Positions 12,862 through 23,880 of a DNA stretch of 64,000 bases are shown in pieces (position 1 is the first letter of the stretch; each line of letters begins with the position of its first letter). The notes beneath the pieces were generated by a model that was not told the DNA's origin, ran no database searches, and was given only the letters and a program-made list of their open reading frames with translations. This DNA is from Myxocyprinus asiaticus. Its lineage: Eukaryota > Chordata > Actinopteri > Cypriniformes > Catostomidae. The stretch lies in NCBI RefSeq assembly GCF_019703515.2, contig NC_059362.1, forward strand, positions 31,102,326 to 31,166,325. Direction: 5' to 3'. Made by a program: the position numbers and the translations under genes.

Positions 12862-13017
12862 CTGCTCATGCTTTGTGAGTCTAGTTTTGTTGTGAATGTC
12901 AGAGGACACCAGGTTAAACTCGTGCTTTTCTGCCAGAATCCTCAGCAGCAGAACGACTGTCCGACTTCCACACTTGCCCACCCTGTTGTAGATCACCTGA
13001 CTTGGGAATGGCAACAC
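12862..13017 (-). CDS. ust: UST exon 3, 5'-phosphosulfate-binding loop
   Basis: 156-nt exon (52 codons, phase 0 at both ends) of uronyl 2-O-sulfotransferase. On the minus strand the acceptor is TGTCACTAG and the donor GTCAGT after CAG. It begins VLPFPSQVIYNRVGK and continues CGSRTVVLLLRI to ...NKTRLTKHEQ. YNRVGKCGSRT is the 5'-phosphosulfate (PAPS) binding loop of 2-O-sulfotransferases; the lysine and following Ser/Thr would contact the phosphosulfate. NKT is a luminal N-glycosylation sequon. A likely branch point, CTAATG in gene sense (13043-13048), sits about 28 nt upstream of the exon. Beyond it a roughly 590-nt pyrimidine tract (GGAA repeats on the plus strand) begins. Near-identity to vertebrate UST and open splice phases make this secure. 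HS2ST1, the other 2-O-sulfotransferase, fits less well at the flanking residues. Confidence 0.96.
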
Positions 13018-13044
13018 CTAGTGACACAGAAATATTTTAATTCA

Positions 13045-13632
13045 TTAGAAAGGAAGGAAATAAAGAAGGAAGGAACAAAGGATGAAGGAAGGAAGAAAAG
13101 AAGGAGGGAAGCAAGTAATTATGGAAGGGAGAAAGGATGAAGGAAGGAAAGAAGGAAAAAAGGAAGGAAGGAAAGAAGGAAGTAAAGAAGGAAAGAAGTA
13201 TGGGAGAAAGGATGGATGGAAGGAAGGACAGAAGGTAGGAAGGAACAAAGGACTAATTAAGGGAAGAAGGAAAAAAGGAAGGAAATAAGGAGAAAAGGAA
13301 TGATGAAAGTAAGGAAGGACAGAAGGTAGGAAGGAACAAAGGAAGGAAGGACGAAGAAAGGAAGGAAGGTAGGAGGAAAGGAAGAAACTAAGGAAGGAAG
13401 GAGGAAAGGAAGAAACAAAGGAAGGAAGGAGGAAAGGAAGAAACAAAGGAAGGGAGGAAGAAAGGAAGGAAGGAAGGAAGGAAAGAGGGAAGGAAGCAAT
13501 AAAGGAAGGGAAGGAAGGAAGGAAGGCAGCCAGGAAGGAAGGTAAGAATTAAGGAAGAATGAAACGAAAGAAGCAAAGGAAGAAGGAAGGAAGGTATAAA
13601 GAAAGGATGGAAGGAAGGGAAGAAGGAAGTCA
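13045..13632. repeat. GGAA/GAAG purine tract
   Basis: About 590 bp of almost pure purine on the plus strand, built from AAGGAAGG units with scattered variants; pure pyrimidine (TTCC) in the sense of UST. It lies only about 30 nt upstream of the exon 3 acceptor. The ORFs rich in Phe/Leu/Pro/Ser read through it are artefacts. Confidence 0.97.
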
Positions 13633-14702
13633 AAGGCCCAATTCATTCACTACACAAAAACTCCTGAAAACACACACACGTTCAAAAAACTTGATCTCTG
13701 CAAGCTGAACTGATAAAAATACAGTAATGTAGCGGAATACTTTTTAAAAATCCAAAACCACTTCCAGTACAATTATTACAGGGACAATCCCCATGGCCTG
13801 CAGTAACCTGTGGATAAGTGTCTTGCTCACGGACACAATGGTGATGGACGATTCATGGATTGTTTCTTGCAGGGCTCAAATCTACAAATCCACCCCAGAT
13901 CTTTATTCACTACCTCACATCACCAAAAAACAAGTTTTTAAAAATCAATTGGAGGAAATTTGTGATTCCTGGAAGAACATACAGTGTGGAAGGAGGAATG
14001 GAATTCTCTGCAGGCCAGCATATTGGATGGAACTGGGGCTTGGAGAGCTCTTTTGACTCCTGGCTTTTTTTACACTACCAATCAAAAGCTATGACAAAAT
14101 TGACTGAATTTATGCTTCTCATGATCATAAAAGCCTTTTGATCTAAAGGATTATGCTGGAATGCTTTAAATTATTTTTACAGACAAATATAAACTGCACC
14201 TACAGTATGTATACTGTACAGTATGTACACTATCCACTGGATAGCACTAAGGGCTTCTGGCAAAAGTCCCTCTCACTTTTATCCATGCCTGTGAACACCC
14301 TTCCTTGTTACAACCTAAACAAGACCCCCTCTTGTCTTGACTGCTCATTGCCTTTCTCTCTCGATCTCATGATCCATAGTGTGGAACTTTGCTTTTTCTT
14401 AAAATAACAAATACTGATCAAGTTCACAGAAAATTTCCTCTTTTCACCTCCCTCACACACATATACATAAGAGGCCTTGTCTGAGCCCAGCTGCCTTGCT
14501 AATTCTCCCCCCCATCCTTTTTTCCTTCACTCTCTCCAGTCTTTTACTTCTATCTCACTCTTCCTCATTCCCCCAAGTGATATGAAGATAATCACACTTC
14601 TATTTTTCATCTGTTCTCTTTCAAACATCTGTCACCTCATCATCACACTGGAAAGAAATGGCTGTAAAATTTCTTCCTCCCTCTCTTATGCAACACAATA
14701 TA

Positions 14703-15550
14703 CACCGATCAGCCACAACATTAAAACCACCTGCCTAATTTTGTTTAGGTCCCTCTCGTGCCGCCAAAACTGCACCAACCTGCATCTCAGAATAGCATTC
14801 TGAGATAATATTCTTCTCACCACAATTGTTCAGAGTGGTTATCTGAGTTACCGTAGACTTTATCAGTTGAACCAGTCTGGCCATTCTCTGTTGACCTCTC
14901 TCATCAACAAGGCGTTTCCATCTGCAGAACTGCCGCTCACTGGATGTTTTTTGTTTTTGGCACCATTCTGAGTAATTTCTAGAGACTGTTTTGCGTGAAA
15001 ATCCCAGGAGATCAGCAGTTACAGAAATATTCAAACCAGCCCATCTGGCACCAACAATCATCCATGCAATATCTAATCAGCCAATCGCGTGGCTGCAGTG
15101 GAGTGCATAAAATCATGCAGATACGGGTCAGGAGCTTCAGTTAATGTTCACATCAACCATCAGAATAGGGAAAAATATTGATCTCAATGATTTGGACCTT
15201 GGCATGATTGTTGGTGCCAGATGGGCTGGCTTGAGTATTTCTATAACTGCTGATCTCCTGGGATTTTCACGCACAACAGTCTCTAGAATTTACTCAGAAT
15301 GACCAAAAAAAAAAAAACATCCAGTGAGCGGCAGTTCTGTGGATGGCAATGCATTGTTGATGAGAGAGGTCAACAGAGAATGGCCAGACTGGTCCGAACA
15401 AAGTCTACGGTAACTCAGTTAACTGCTCTCAACAATTGTGGTGAGAAGAATAGCATCTCTGAATGCCATTCTGAGAGGCAGGTTGGCGCTGTTTTGGCGG
15501 CACATGGGTGACATACACAATATTAGGCAGGTGGTTTTAATGTTGTGGCT
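14703..15550. mobile_element. Fold-back Tc1 derivative with two head-to-head arms
   Basis: Left end CACCGATCAGCCACAACATT (14703-14722); right end is the complement, truncated by a few bases. The left arm (to about 15060) encodes on the minus strand MIVGARWAGLNISVTADLLG and KTSSERQFCRWKRLVDERG. The right arm (from about 15200) carries the same sequence on the plus strand. The two arms are inverted copies of the N-terminal half of a Tc1-like transposase joined near 15062. No catalytic domain. Confidence 0.88.
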
Positions 15551-15572
15551 GTAATTTTCAGTTTCTTCTATT

Positions 15573-17515
15573 CAGGGGTGTAAAGTAATTGAGTAAAAAT
15601 ACTTAAGTATTATACTTAAGTATTATCTTTTGGGATTTGTAATTTACTCGAGTGCAATTTAAATAGAATATTGTACTTTTACTCAATTACATTTCCAAAG
15701 AAAAAATAATACTTTTTACTCCTTACAATTTTATTTCAACTTGAAAAGTAATCACAAAATTTTTGTAGAGCAATTTCTTTCGTCTTACTGGACTAAAGCC
15801 ACCTTTTCACTGCATCCGACAAACAACAGATGACAGAACAGAGGTCAGTCCTTTCAAATGGAGTGTCGCACGGCAGCTGTGTGGAGTTTCGACAATCTGC
15901 AGAGGCGAAATTTCGGATCTGATTTGAGTTTTGGATACATTGAAATATTTGTGTGACTAGACCGTTTGTGACCACACGACGTAATGTGATGTATTCATTC
16001 AAAACTATGAGCATGAAGTGAGAAACACTGAAGATTTTTGTCCTAAACTTTTTTCTAAAATCCTGCTATTGCTACAGATTAGACAGTTATGAAGTTAAAA
16101 ATTATCATTCACGTCGCAAATATATAAAAACAAAAGGCTTTTGTAATTAAATGTGTACATGTCCTTTATTTCTACACTTGCCTTCATATTTCAATCATAT
16201 CTATGAATTTCTACTCCCTATTTGCTGAATTATTGTTGTTGTTGTTGTTGCTGTTAGGCAACTATTAATTATAATAATAACTACAAAAACCAGCAATGAT
16301 AATGATGATAATACTGATAATAAAATAATGGAATCTGAGTACATATTAATTATACATTATATTGAATTCATCCATCTGCTCGACAGCTAGATTTGATAGC
16401 AAACCTCAGAAAACAATTCACAAAACCAACATTACTAACTTTCTTCAAAGCTTATTTTGAATTTTTTTTATCTTTCTCTATGTCTCAAGGGGCTGGGTGC
16501 TCTGACATCACAACGAACAACGAACAATGCATGACTGTGGCAACATTTTTGTAAAATAAAGCAATGTGGTTCATTACACGTCTCAGGGCAGTTTTAAAGT
16601 GAAATGTCCACTGTGTGGCGCTAAAAGCGAGTGAACTGTTATTCCGAACAGATGAGGTTTTTAAGGTTAATGTTCTATCGAGATTTAAATCAACAAAACT
16701 TACCTACCTTTCTACCTTAAACCTTAAACCTAACAGATAGTGTCACAAAAAGCAAATGTGACCTGAAAAAAAAATTTCTGAAGCAAACACGTAATTTTGT
16801 GGTGCTACTATGGCATTTTCAGCTCATGTGTCGACTTGTCTGCTCTTCAGGTCCTTTGTATTGCATATGCAACACTCTATCAGTTGAGCTACCGTGCAAT
16901 TTGATCACACTCGAACAAGCTTGTAAATGTAGTTGGTTATGTAATGCAAATGCTAAAATGAGTCATGTGCTATAGTAAAAGTGTTTATATGTCACAAGAT
17001 AGTATTGTGTGAAGATCAGCGTGACAAGTGATTGTTTATGAACTGATAATCTGCCGTTTTACTCGTGATTTGAGTGAAAGGGGATGAAAGTCATAGTGTT
17101 CATTCCACTAGGAAATTGCAGTGTTACATACAACAGGCCACATAAAAAAAAAAATTATTATTTTTTTTAAAAAAATGCCAAAATGTTGTTATTGTAACAT
17201 GATTCTATGACCAGGCTGCATATGCCACTGTGGGAGAAATATGACAGTCATCGGAGACGGTAAAAAAGCAACTTAACAAACCAATCGAATTTAACAACAT
17301 TCTCTCACACAATCTACTCTCTTGTTTTCATTCTAGCTAGGAAAAAAGTAACTTTTTACCTTTTTAATACTTAAGTACAATTTAATGTGAATACTTTTTT
17401 ACTTTCACTCAAGCATGTTTTTGGCTAGATACTTGGACTTTTAAGTGAGTAAAATTTTTAATCAGTATCCATACTTTCACTTAAGTATAATGTCTGAGTA
17501 CTTTTTATACTCCTG
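15573..17515. mobile_element. Non-autonomous hAT element with exact 8-bp target duplication
   Basis: 1,943 bp flanked by CTTCTATT at 15565-15572 and 17516-17523. Ends CAGGGGTGTAAAGTAATTGA and the inverted ...TACTTTTTATACTCCTG are hAT-like and followed by (TACTT)-rich subterminal repeats on both sides. I see no transposase inside; the interior includes a GTT run near 16232 and a tRNA-like stretch near 16860-16900. Confidence 0.9.
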
Positions 17516-17542
17516 CTTCTATTTCCTCAAGTATGAATGCAC

Positions 17543-17625
17543 TGGATTTACCTATTCATTTGGCAGACACTTTTATCCAAAGGGAATTTATTCAGTGCAT
17601 TCAGGTATACATTTAATCAGTCAAT
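17543..17625 (-). repeat. SINE 3'-tail fragment (L2-type tail)
   Basis: CATTTGGCAGACACTTTTAT followed by CCAAAGGGAATTTATTCAGT: the 3' end of the same SINE family as 27419-27583, minus orientation, head missing. Confidence 0.7.
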
Positions 17626-17730
17626 TTTAAACATTAATTTCTGCCATTTTCTTCCCTTTCAATCTATTTTAGCATTCACGAGAAGGATTCTAAAGTAAGA
17701 AATTGATCAAATACCTTATTTTTTAATCAA

Positions 17731-18513
17731 CCTGGTCTCATAGTGAAAACGTGAATCGATATACATTTTTTTATACGTGTCTCCACATATTCTTGTAATT
17801 CCCTGCAGTTTCCAGGTGAAATGAACACTAGAGGCGCTACAACAACTGTGTGTTTTAATCACTTTCACTCAAATCATAACTTCAGTGGCTAATTATGACT
17901 TTATAAACACTTATTTTTCTCTCTATTACTCAGACCCTGCTATGTTATGATATAGAGACACTTTTACTCTAACGCATCTTATGAAAAATTATACATTTTA
18001 ACGGTTGTATTACAGACCACCAACATATATACACTTATTCCAATAAGATTAGCTTGTGTGGTAGCGCATCTCATAGAGTGTTGGACTTTGGCCTCAGAGG
18101 ACAGTGGCTGAAAACCAGCCAAGAACACAAGATGACACATGACACGACAGAGACATGAAAGCGACATGAACTGATGTGGTTGCTTTAGAAAATGTGCTTT
18201 TCATTTTGCTTCTGCATTTTAAAACACTATCGGTTAAGGTTAGGTGTTGGTTATGGGTAAGGATGTCTGTGTTTTTAAACTCTCATTTCTCTTTTCGGAC
18301 ACTATGGATTTAGTTTAGGGAGGTACGTTTTATTAAAACCTCCTTTTAAAATTCACCTTAAAAACCTTGTCTGATTACAACCTCATTTTGCTCAGTTTTT
18401 GGTGCCCCCTGCTGGACCTTTCACTTGAAAAGTGCAGCCAAACATGTTATGAAGCATGCAATTTCAGATTTGCAAAAACATTGCAATGCTCACGTAAATT
18501 TCATTAGACCAGG
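17731..18513. repeat. Dispersed DNA-element-like repeat with short inverted ends
   Basis: Starts CCTGGTCTCATAG and ends ATTAGACCAGG, an inverted match of 10 of 11 bases. A related piece with TTAGACCAGGTTG lies at 35410-35625. No coding capacity. Class unassigned. Confidence 0.5.
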
Positions 18514-19438
18514 CTGTGTTTAATTGTCAAAATTACAGAAAGCATTTTGAATACCGGTCAGTGTTTGACAAAATTTTCACTTAATGCAACAAGGGTTATG
18601 GGCACAGGTGGTGAGGCTGTAAAACTGACATAGTTTGTTGGAGAAATGTTTGTAGTATATGTATACGTGTGCATGTGTTTGTTTGTATGTGATGGTATCT
18701 GAACCTGCAAGAAGTGCATTCTTGCAAAATCTTTAAACTTCTGTTCAGAGTTTGTGTTTACAGAGCCTGAGCTTATTTTTCCACAGCTGCGAGATGTTAA
18801 AACTGGTTGTTATCAATGCTGGCTTGGGTTCTCTTTGTAACTATGGGGGACTCAGCTACTAAACACTGCAGTTTCCAAACTGAACAGCTGGACACTAAAC
18901 ATGATTATACAAAGGAAATTAGTCTCGATTTATAGAGATGTGCATCATTTTATAGTGAAAAGGAGAGGGGGCCTTGTTGGAATGGAGATTTATACACATG
19001 CACACACTGAACTGGACTTTGATTTTGTTATTTTCAGATTCAGGAAGTCATATTTTCCAAATATTTTACTCTCTGCTGTAAAATACATATTCTGTGACTT
19101 TCATCTTAGTGTGGGTGTATTCATGTACATGTTAAATTAGTCAGTGTGGAACTAGGTCAGCAACCACATTCTTGTGCATATGTTTTTTTCTGTTAGTGCC
19201 TAAATAGTAGAGCTGCACATATATGACCATAATCATAATTTGATTGGTTACAATGCTCAACCACTGCAAAAAACACAATTACATGAAAATTTTGACACAA
19301 CGGAAAAATACCTAAATGGAATGCTGTAATAAAGATTAGTAATCATGGCAGCAGAAATATTTAATTATTTTTTTGATTAATTGTGCAGCCCTTCTTAAAC
19401 GCCATACATCTTTTAAAAGGATATTCAAATATATATTA

Positions 19439-19440
<2 letters not shown>

Positions 19441-19520
<80 letters not shown>
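19441..19520. repeat. TA microsatellite followed by short CA run
   Basis: About 68 bp of (TA)n then ACACACACACAC. ORFs of Tyr-Ile repeats here are artefacts. Confidence 0.97.
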
Positions 19521-19659
19521 AGTCAAAATATATCTAATTTTGATCAAATATTTTACCAGCCTGAATACAGGGCTCAAGCAAATCAGACTCAAGAATACAC
19601 TGTTTGTCTCTCAATAAATAAAATCAAGCTTAAACAACTGTAATTCAATACTAGTCTAT

Positions 19660-20426
19660 TTGAGTTTCTTTATATGTCCCCCACAAATTCCAAATATAAA
19701 TATTGTCATTTAGAGCATTTATTTGCAGAAAATGACAACTGGTCAAAATAACAAAAAAGATGCAGTGTTTTCAGACCACAAATAATGCAAAGAAAACAAG
19801 TTCATTTTCATTTGAAACAACACAATACTAATGTTTTAACTTAAGAAGAGTTCAAAAATCAATATTTGGTGGAATAACCCTGATTTTCAATCACTGCTTT
19901 CATGAATCTTGGCGTGCTCTCTACCAGTCTTTCACATTGCTGTTGGGTGACTTTATGCCACTCCTGGCGCAAAACTTCAAGCTGCTCGGCCTTGTTTGAT
20001 GGCTTGTGGTCATCCATCTTCCTCTTGATCACATTCCAGAGGTTTTCAATGGGGTTCAGGTCTGGAGATTGGGCTGGCCATGACAGGGTCTTGATCCAGT
20101 GGTCCTCCATCCACACCTTGATTGATTTGGCTGTGTGGCATGGAGCATTGTCCTGCTGGAAAAACCAATCCTCAGAGTTGGGGAACATTGTCAGAGCAGA
20201 AGGAAGCAAGTTTTCTTCCAGGATAACCTTGTACGTGGCTTGATTCATGCGTCCTTCACAAAGACGAATCTGCACGAATCCTGCCTTGCTGAAGCACCCC
20301 CAGATCATCACCGATCCTCCACCAAATTTCACAATGGGTGCAAGACACTGTGCTTTAAAGGCCTCTCCAGGCCTCTATCTAACCATTAAACGACCAGGTG
20401 GAGGATCGGTGATGATCTGGGGGTGC
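19660..20426 (-). mobile_element. Tc1-like transposon fragment, left member of inverted pair
   Basis: Contains the C-terminal half of a Tc1 transposase plus 3' flank on the minus strand. It matches the plus-strand fragment at 22536-23405 base for base over long stretches, including TTGACCAGTTGTCATTTTCT. The inner edge carries a short inverted duplication (20296-20325 versus 20396-20426). Confidence 0.88.
19859..20332 (-). pseudogene. Tc1 transposase C-terminal half
   Basis: 157-residue open reading frame starting MKFGGGSVMIWGCFSKAG. It keeps the second catalytic aspartate in FQQDNAPCHTAKS and the third acidic residue in [17 protein letters not shown], ending ENQGYSTKY. The N-terminal Paired-like domains and the first catalytic Asp (normally in an FSDES-like motif) are missing, so it is a truncated, inactive DDE transposase although uninterrupted. 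Confidence 0.9.
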
Positions 20427-20882
20427 ATCAGCATCAGTTGATGAGCTTCAGTCTTATGCAGTTCAATTAAGAAACTATCATCCTCTCTTTCTTATCCTTA
20501 TCATCGTCCCTTTTGCCCTTTACACATGCTCACTTATCTTGTGGTTTGTTGGTTGATTGATTTTTTGGATAATATTCTGATCAGTCTGTAATACTGTATG
20601 TATTATTCATCAAAGAACAGTTAGTTCTGGTTCTCTAATCTGAATCTTCTTTCTCTTCTCTGCTCTTTTACTCTGTCACATGTGAGTATGCGCAAACAGT
20701 TCTCATTACTCTCGACAAATCATTCCAGCATTCCAAAGTCTTTAAATCATTTGAACTTATGTCTTACCAGAGACACAAGAACCAAAGAGATGGAAAATAG
20801 CAAACATAGAAATAAGAAGACTATACTGTTAAGTTATTTTCTAACCACAAATAGCTGATTCTAACACTGATACGAATCACAG

Positions 20883-21186
20883 TGTGGCAGCGGGGGCGTG
20901 GTCGAGCATTCATCCAGAAAGAGAGAAAGCGTTAAGGGTACACACCTGAGAGCTATAATATCTAACACCTGTTTCAGACTGCAGTAAGCAATGGGGAGAG
21001 CAATAAAAAGAGGGACCACGCTAGAGACAAGGAGAGAGAGCCCCGCACACACACCCGCTGAGTCTCTGTTGCTTATGACTGCTGAAAAGAGAGTTGTTTT
21101 CTGAGCGTATAAATAAACCTACCGTTTGAGTTTGAAGTTCCCCGTCCTCCACTTCCTCCTTACTAACACGCCTTGAACTTGTTACA
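20883..21186 (+). repeat. 5' LTR of Ty3/gypsy copy A
   Basis: Starts TGTGGCAGCGGGGGCGTGGT and ends ...CTTGTTACA (TG...CA), 304 bp, followed at once by a primer binding site. The first 40 bp match the 3' LTR of copy B (49675). Contains ATAAATAAA near 21110 as a possible polyadenylation signal. Confidence 0.9.
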
Positions 21187-21187
21187 C

Positions 21188-21205
21188 TGGTGCCGAAACC
21201 CGGGA
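21188..21205 (+). other. Primer binding site, tRNA-Phe type
   Basis: TGGTGCCGAAACCCGGGA, one base after the LTR. It is the exact complement of the 3' end of vertebrate tRNA-Phe with CCA added (from memory of that tRNA), so minus-strand synthesis would be primed by tRNA-Phe. Confidence 0.85.
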
Positions 21206-21238
21206 GTTTGGCGGAAGTCATCCAATCCCTCGCCAGCA

Positions 21239-21868
21239 TGCACCATTCACAACATCAGGCCCTGCTTGGTGAAGCCATAGCACCAGGATCGTTGGTTCCA
21301 GGAGGTGCTCCAGGCTCAAGCAGAGGACTGGTGGGCGATCCGGAGCTTACTGCACCAAGAGAAAGCCCCAGCCGCGACCCTGGACACAGCAGCTCCCATA
21401 CCTCCGGTCCCTCTCATGAAAATGGGGGCAGAAGATGATCCGGAGGCATTCTTGGACTTATTTGAGTGAACGGCCGAGATCTGGAGGTGGCCGCGTGCCC
21501 AGTGGGCAGCCAGACTCATTCCAATGTTGTCCGGGGAAGCCCAGCTCACGGCGCAACAACTACCGTCGGCGAGTATTCTGGTGTATGACAATCTGAAGAA
21601 GACCATCCTGCAGCGGGTCGGCCGCAGCCCCGAACAGCACCAACAACGGTTCCGCTCAATGAAGCTTGACATGCGTGGCCGCCCATTTGTCTTCACTCAA
21701 CAGCTCCATTACGCCTGCCGAAAGTGGCTGCTGGCTGAGGACCATGATGCCAAGGGAGTCATCGATCTAGTGGTGCTGGAACAGCTTATCCGTCATCTGC
21801 TGAAAGGAACAGCGGAGTGGGTCCAGTTTGCTGAGGACCATATGTCAGCGTATCAGAGGGCAGAATAG
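21239..21868 (+). pseudogene. Ty3/gypsy gag remnant, copy A
   Basis: Gag-like capsid sequence in several frames. The region 21239-21438 begins MHHSQHQALLGEA. The region 21524-21868 reads MLSGEAQLTAQQLPSAS, then RSPEQHQQRFRSMKLD, then KGVIDLVVLEQLIRHL. A premature stop and frameshifts interrupt it and no zinc knuckle remains. It is followed by a CT-rich stretch (21872-21940) and a jump to reverse transcriptase. Confidence 0.82.
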
Positions 21869-22049
21869 CCCTCCCACTCTCTCTCCCCTCACTCTCTCTT
21901 TCCCCCCCTCTCCCCTCTCACTCTCTCTCTCGCTCTGGCCCTTTTTTCCGGTTCCCCCAGAAGTGCGGAAATGTTCCGCCGAAGCCGGCACCCCGTTCAT
22001 AGGCTTTTTCCCTGCCACCGGTGCCCTCTATATCTCTTCGCTCTCCCCC

Positions 22050-22530
22050 TCAGGTGGCTGAACCCGCTGTCACTAAATTTGACGTATACCCAATGTCTCA
22101 TATTGACGAGTTGCTCGATCAGTCGGGCACAGCTCGCTTTTACTTGACACTGGATTTGACAATGGGTTATGGCAGATCCCCTTAACGCAGATGTCCCGTG
22201 AAAAAACGGTTTTCTCCACACCGTTTGGCTTACACCAATTCGTGACACTTCCGTTCAGTTTGTTCGGGGCCCCAACTATGTTTCAGGGCCTTATAGACTG
22301 AGTCCTCAGACCACAATCTGCTTATGCCGCCGCCTATCTGAATGATCATTATATACAGCAATGATGGACAGTGGCACATGCAGCATCTGAGGGCTGTTCT
22401 GAGGTCGCTGCGATGAGCGGCACTCACGGCAAACCCCAAGAAGTGTGCAATTGGACAGGTGGAGGTACGGTATCTGGGATTTCACTTGGGTCATGGGCAG
22501 GTGCATCCCCAAATTTATAAGACTCTGCCT
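22050..22530 (+). pseudogene. Ty3/gypsy reverse transcriptase remnant, copy A
   Basis: Broken RT: KFDVYPMSHIDELLDQ, then YLTLDLT (first catalytic Asp region), FGLHQFVTLPF-like sequence with a shift, and KKCAIGQVEVRYLGFHLG near 22436-22485. The YxDD box is mutated. Protease and integrase that should separate gag and RT in this family are deleted. The element stops at the junction with the Tc1 fragment near 22535. Confidence 0.82.
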
Positions 22531-22535
22531 GATTC

Positions 22536-23405
22536 CAGTCTTGCTGATGCACCCCCAGATCATCATCGATCCTCCACCTGGTCGTCTAATGGTTAGACAG
22601 AGACCTGGAGAGGCCTTTAAGGCACAGTGTCTTGCACCCACTGTGAAATTTGGTGGAGGATCGGCGATGATCTGGGAGTGCTTCAGCAAGGCTGGATTCG
22701 TGCAGATTCGTCTTTGTGAAGGACGCATGAATCAAGCCACATACAAGATTATTCTGGAAGAAAACTTGCTTCCTTCTGCTCTGACAATGTTCCCCAACTC
22801 TAAGGATTGGTTTTTCCAGCAGGACAATGCTCCATGCCACACAGCCAGGTCAATCAAGATGTAGATGGAGGACCACTGGATCAAGACCCTGTCATGGCCA
22901 GCCCAATCTCCAGACCTGAATCCCATTGAAAACCTCTGGAATGTGATCAAGAGGAAGATGGATGACCACAAGCCATCAAACAAAGCCGAGCAGCTTGAAT
23001 TTTTGCACCAGGAGTGGCATAAAGTCACCCAACAGCAATGTGAAAGACTGGTAGAGAGCACGTTAAGACGCATGAAAGCAGTGATTGAAAATCAAGGTTA
23101 TTCCACCAAATATTGATTTCTGAACTCTTCTTAAGTTAAAACATTAGTATTGTGTTGTTTCAAATGAATATGAACTTGTTTTCTTTGCATTATTTATGGT
23201 TTGAAAACACTGCATCTTTTTTTGTTATTTTGACCAGTTGTCATTTTCTGCAAATAAATGCTCTAAATGACAATATTTTCATTTGGAATTTGGGAGACAT
23301 GTTGTCAGTACTTTATAGAATAAAACAAAAATGTCCATTTTACTCAAACACATACCTATAAATAGTAAATCCAGAGAAACTGATAATTTTGCAGTGGTCT
23401 CTTAT
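22536..23405 (+). mobile_element. Tc1-like transposon fragment, right member of inverted pair
   Basis: Plus-strand counterpart of 19660-20426: transposase C-terminal half (22542-23116) plus 3' flank ending GATAATTTTGCAGTGGTCTC. The reading frame starts with PPPGRLMVRQRPGEAFKAQ, continues FGGGSAMIWECFSKAG and FQQDNAPCHTARS, then hits a TAG at 22864-22866. It resumes in frame through [17 protein letters not shown] to the stop. First catalytic Asp absent. Confidence 0.88.
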
Positions 23406-23507
23406 ATACTGTAAATACTGCACATTTCTAATAATATATTATGCAAAACTGTTTTGTTTTTTTTTAACAATTTGTTTGTCATAATTTTTATAATAACATT
23501 CTAGTAG

Positions 23508-23880
23508 AGCGGTCAGAATTAATGCATAACGCATGCGATTAATTTAAAACGTTTAACGCGTTAACGTTTCTTAATCGCGACTAACACACTTTCTGTTAAT
23601 ACAGCAAAAACCACCATAAACACTTGTTGGAAGGGCGGAAACTTTGTAATGTGTCCACCCAGAGTCATTACACTGACAACAGCGCTTCCGTGCCAGTGAT
23701 AAAATGATGGAGAAAGGACTTCTTAATGCTATTTGATGTACAAAACAAGCCCAGATGGGACTTGTGATTGCAATCAAGTATTTTTCAGCCTATGTAAGGT
23801 GCATTTTAATCACCACAGAAGACGCCAAGTCTTAACTATCACCAACACGCAGAATGAGATGTTTTTGTCTGAATAGTTCA
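23508..23880 (+). repeat. Dispersed repeat shared with 46555-46885 (hAT-like candidate)
   Basis: AGTGATAAAATGATGGAGAA, TTGATGTACAAAACAAGC and CACGCAGAATGAGA recur inverted at 46660-46860. The left edge AGAATTAATGCATAACGCAT...TTAACGCGTTAA is a palindrome-rich end. Autonomous class not determined. Confidence 0.65.

Noticed and set aside
13045..13646. ORFs of up to 133 codons rich in Phe, Leu, Pro and Ser
   Set aside because: Translation of the GGAA simple repeat; no stops because of composition.
13793..14141. Overlapping ORFs of 87 and 93 codons in UST intron 2
   Set aside because: Overlap each other in different frames, match nothing I know, and lie in intron sequence.
19336..19643. ORFs made of Tyr-Ile and Cys-Val repeats (also near 49938, 50580, 10589, 54513)
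   Set aside because: Reading frames through TA, CA and GT microsatellites.
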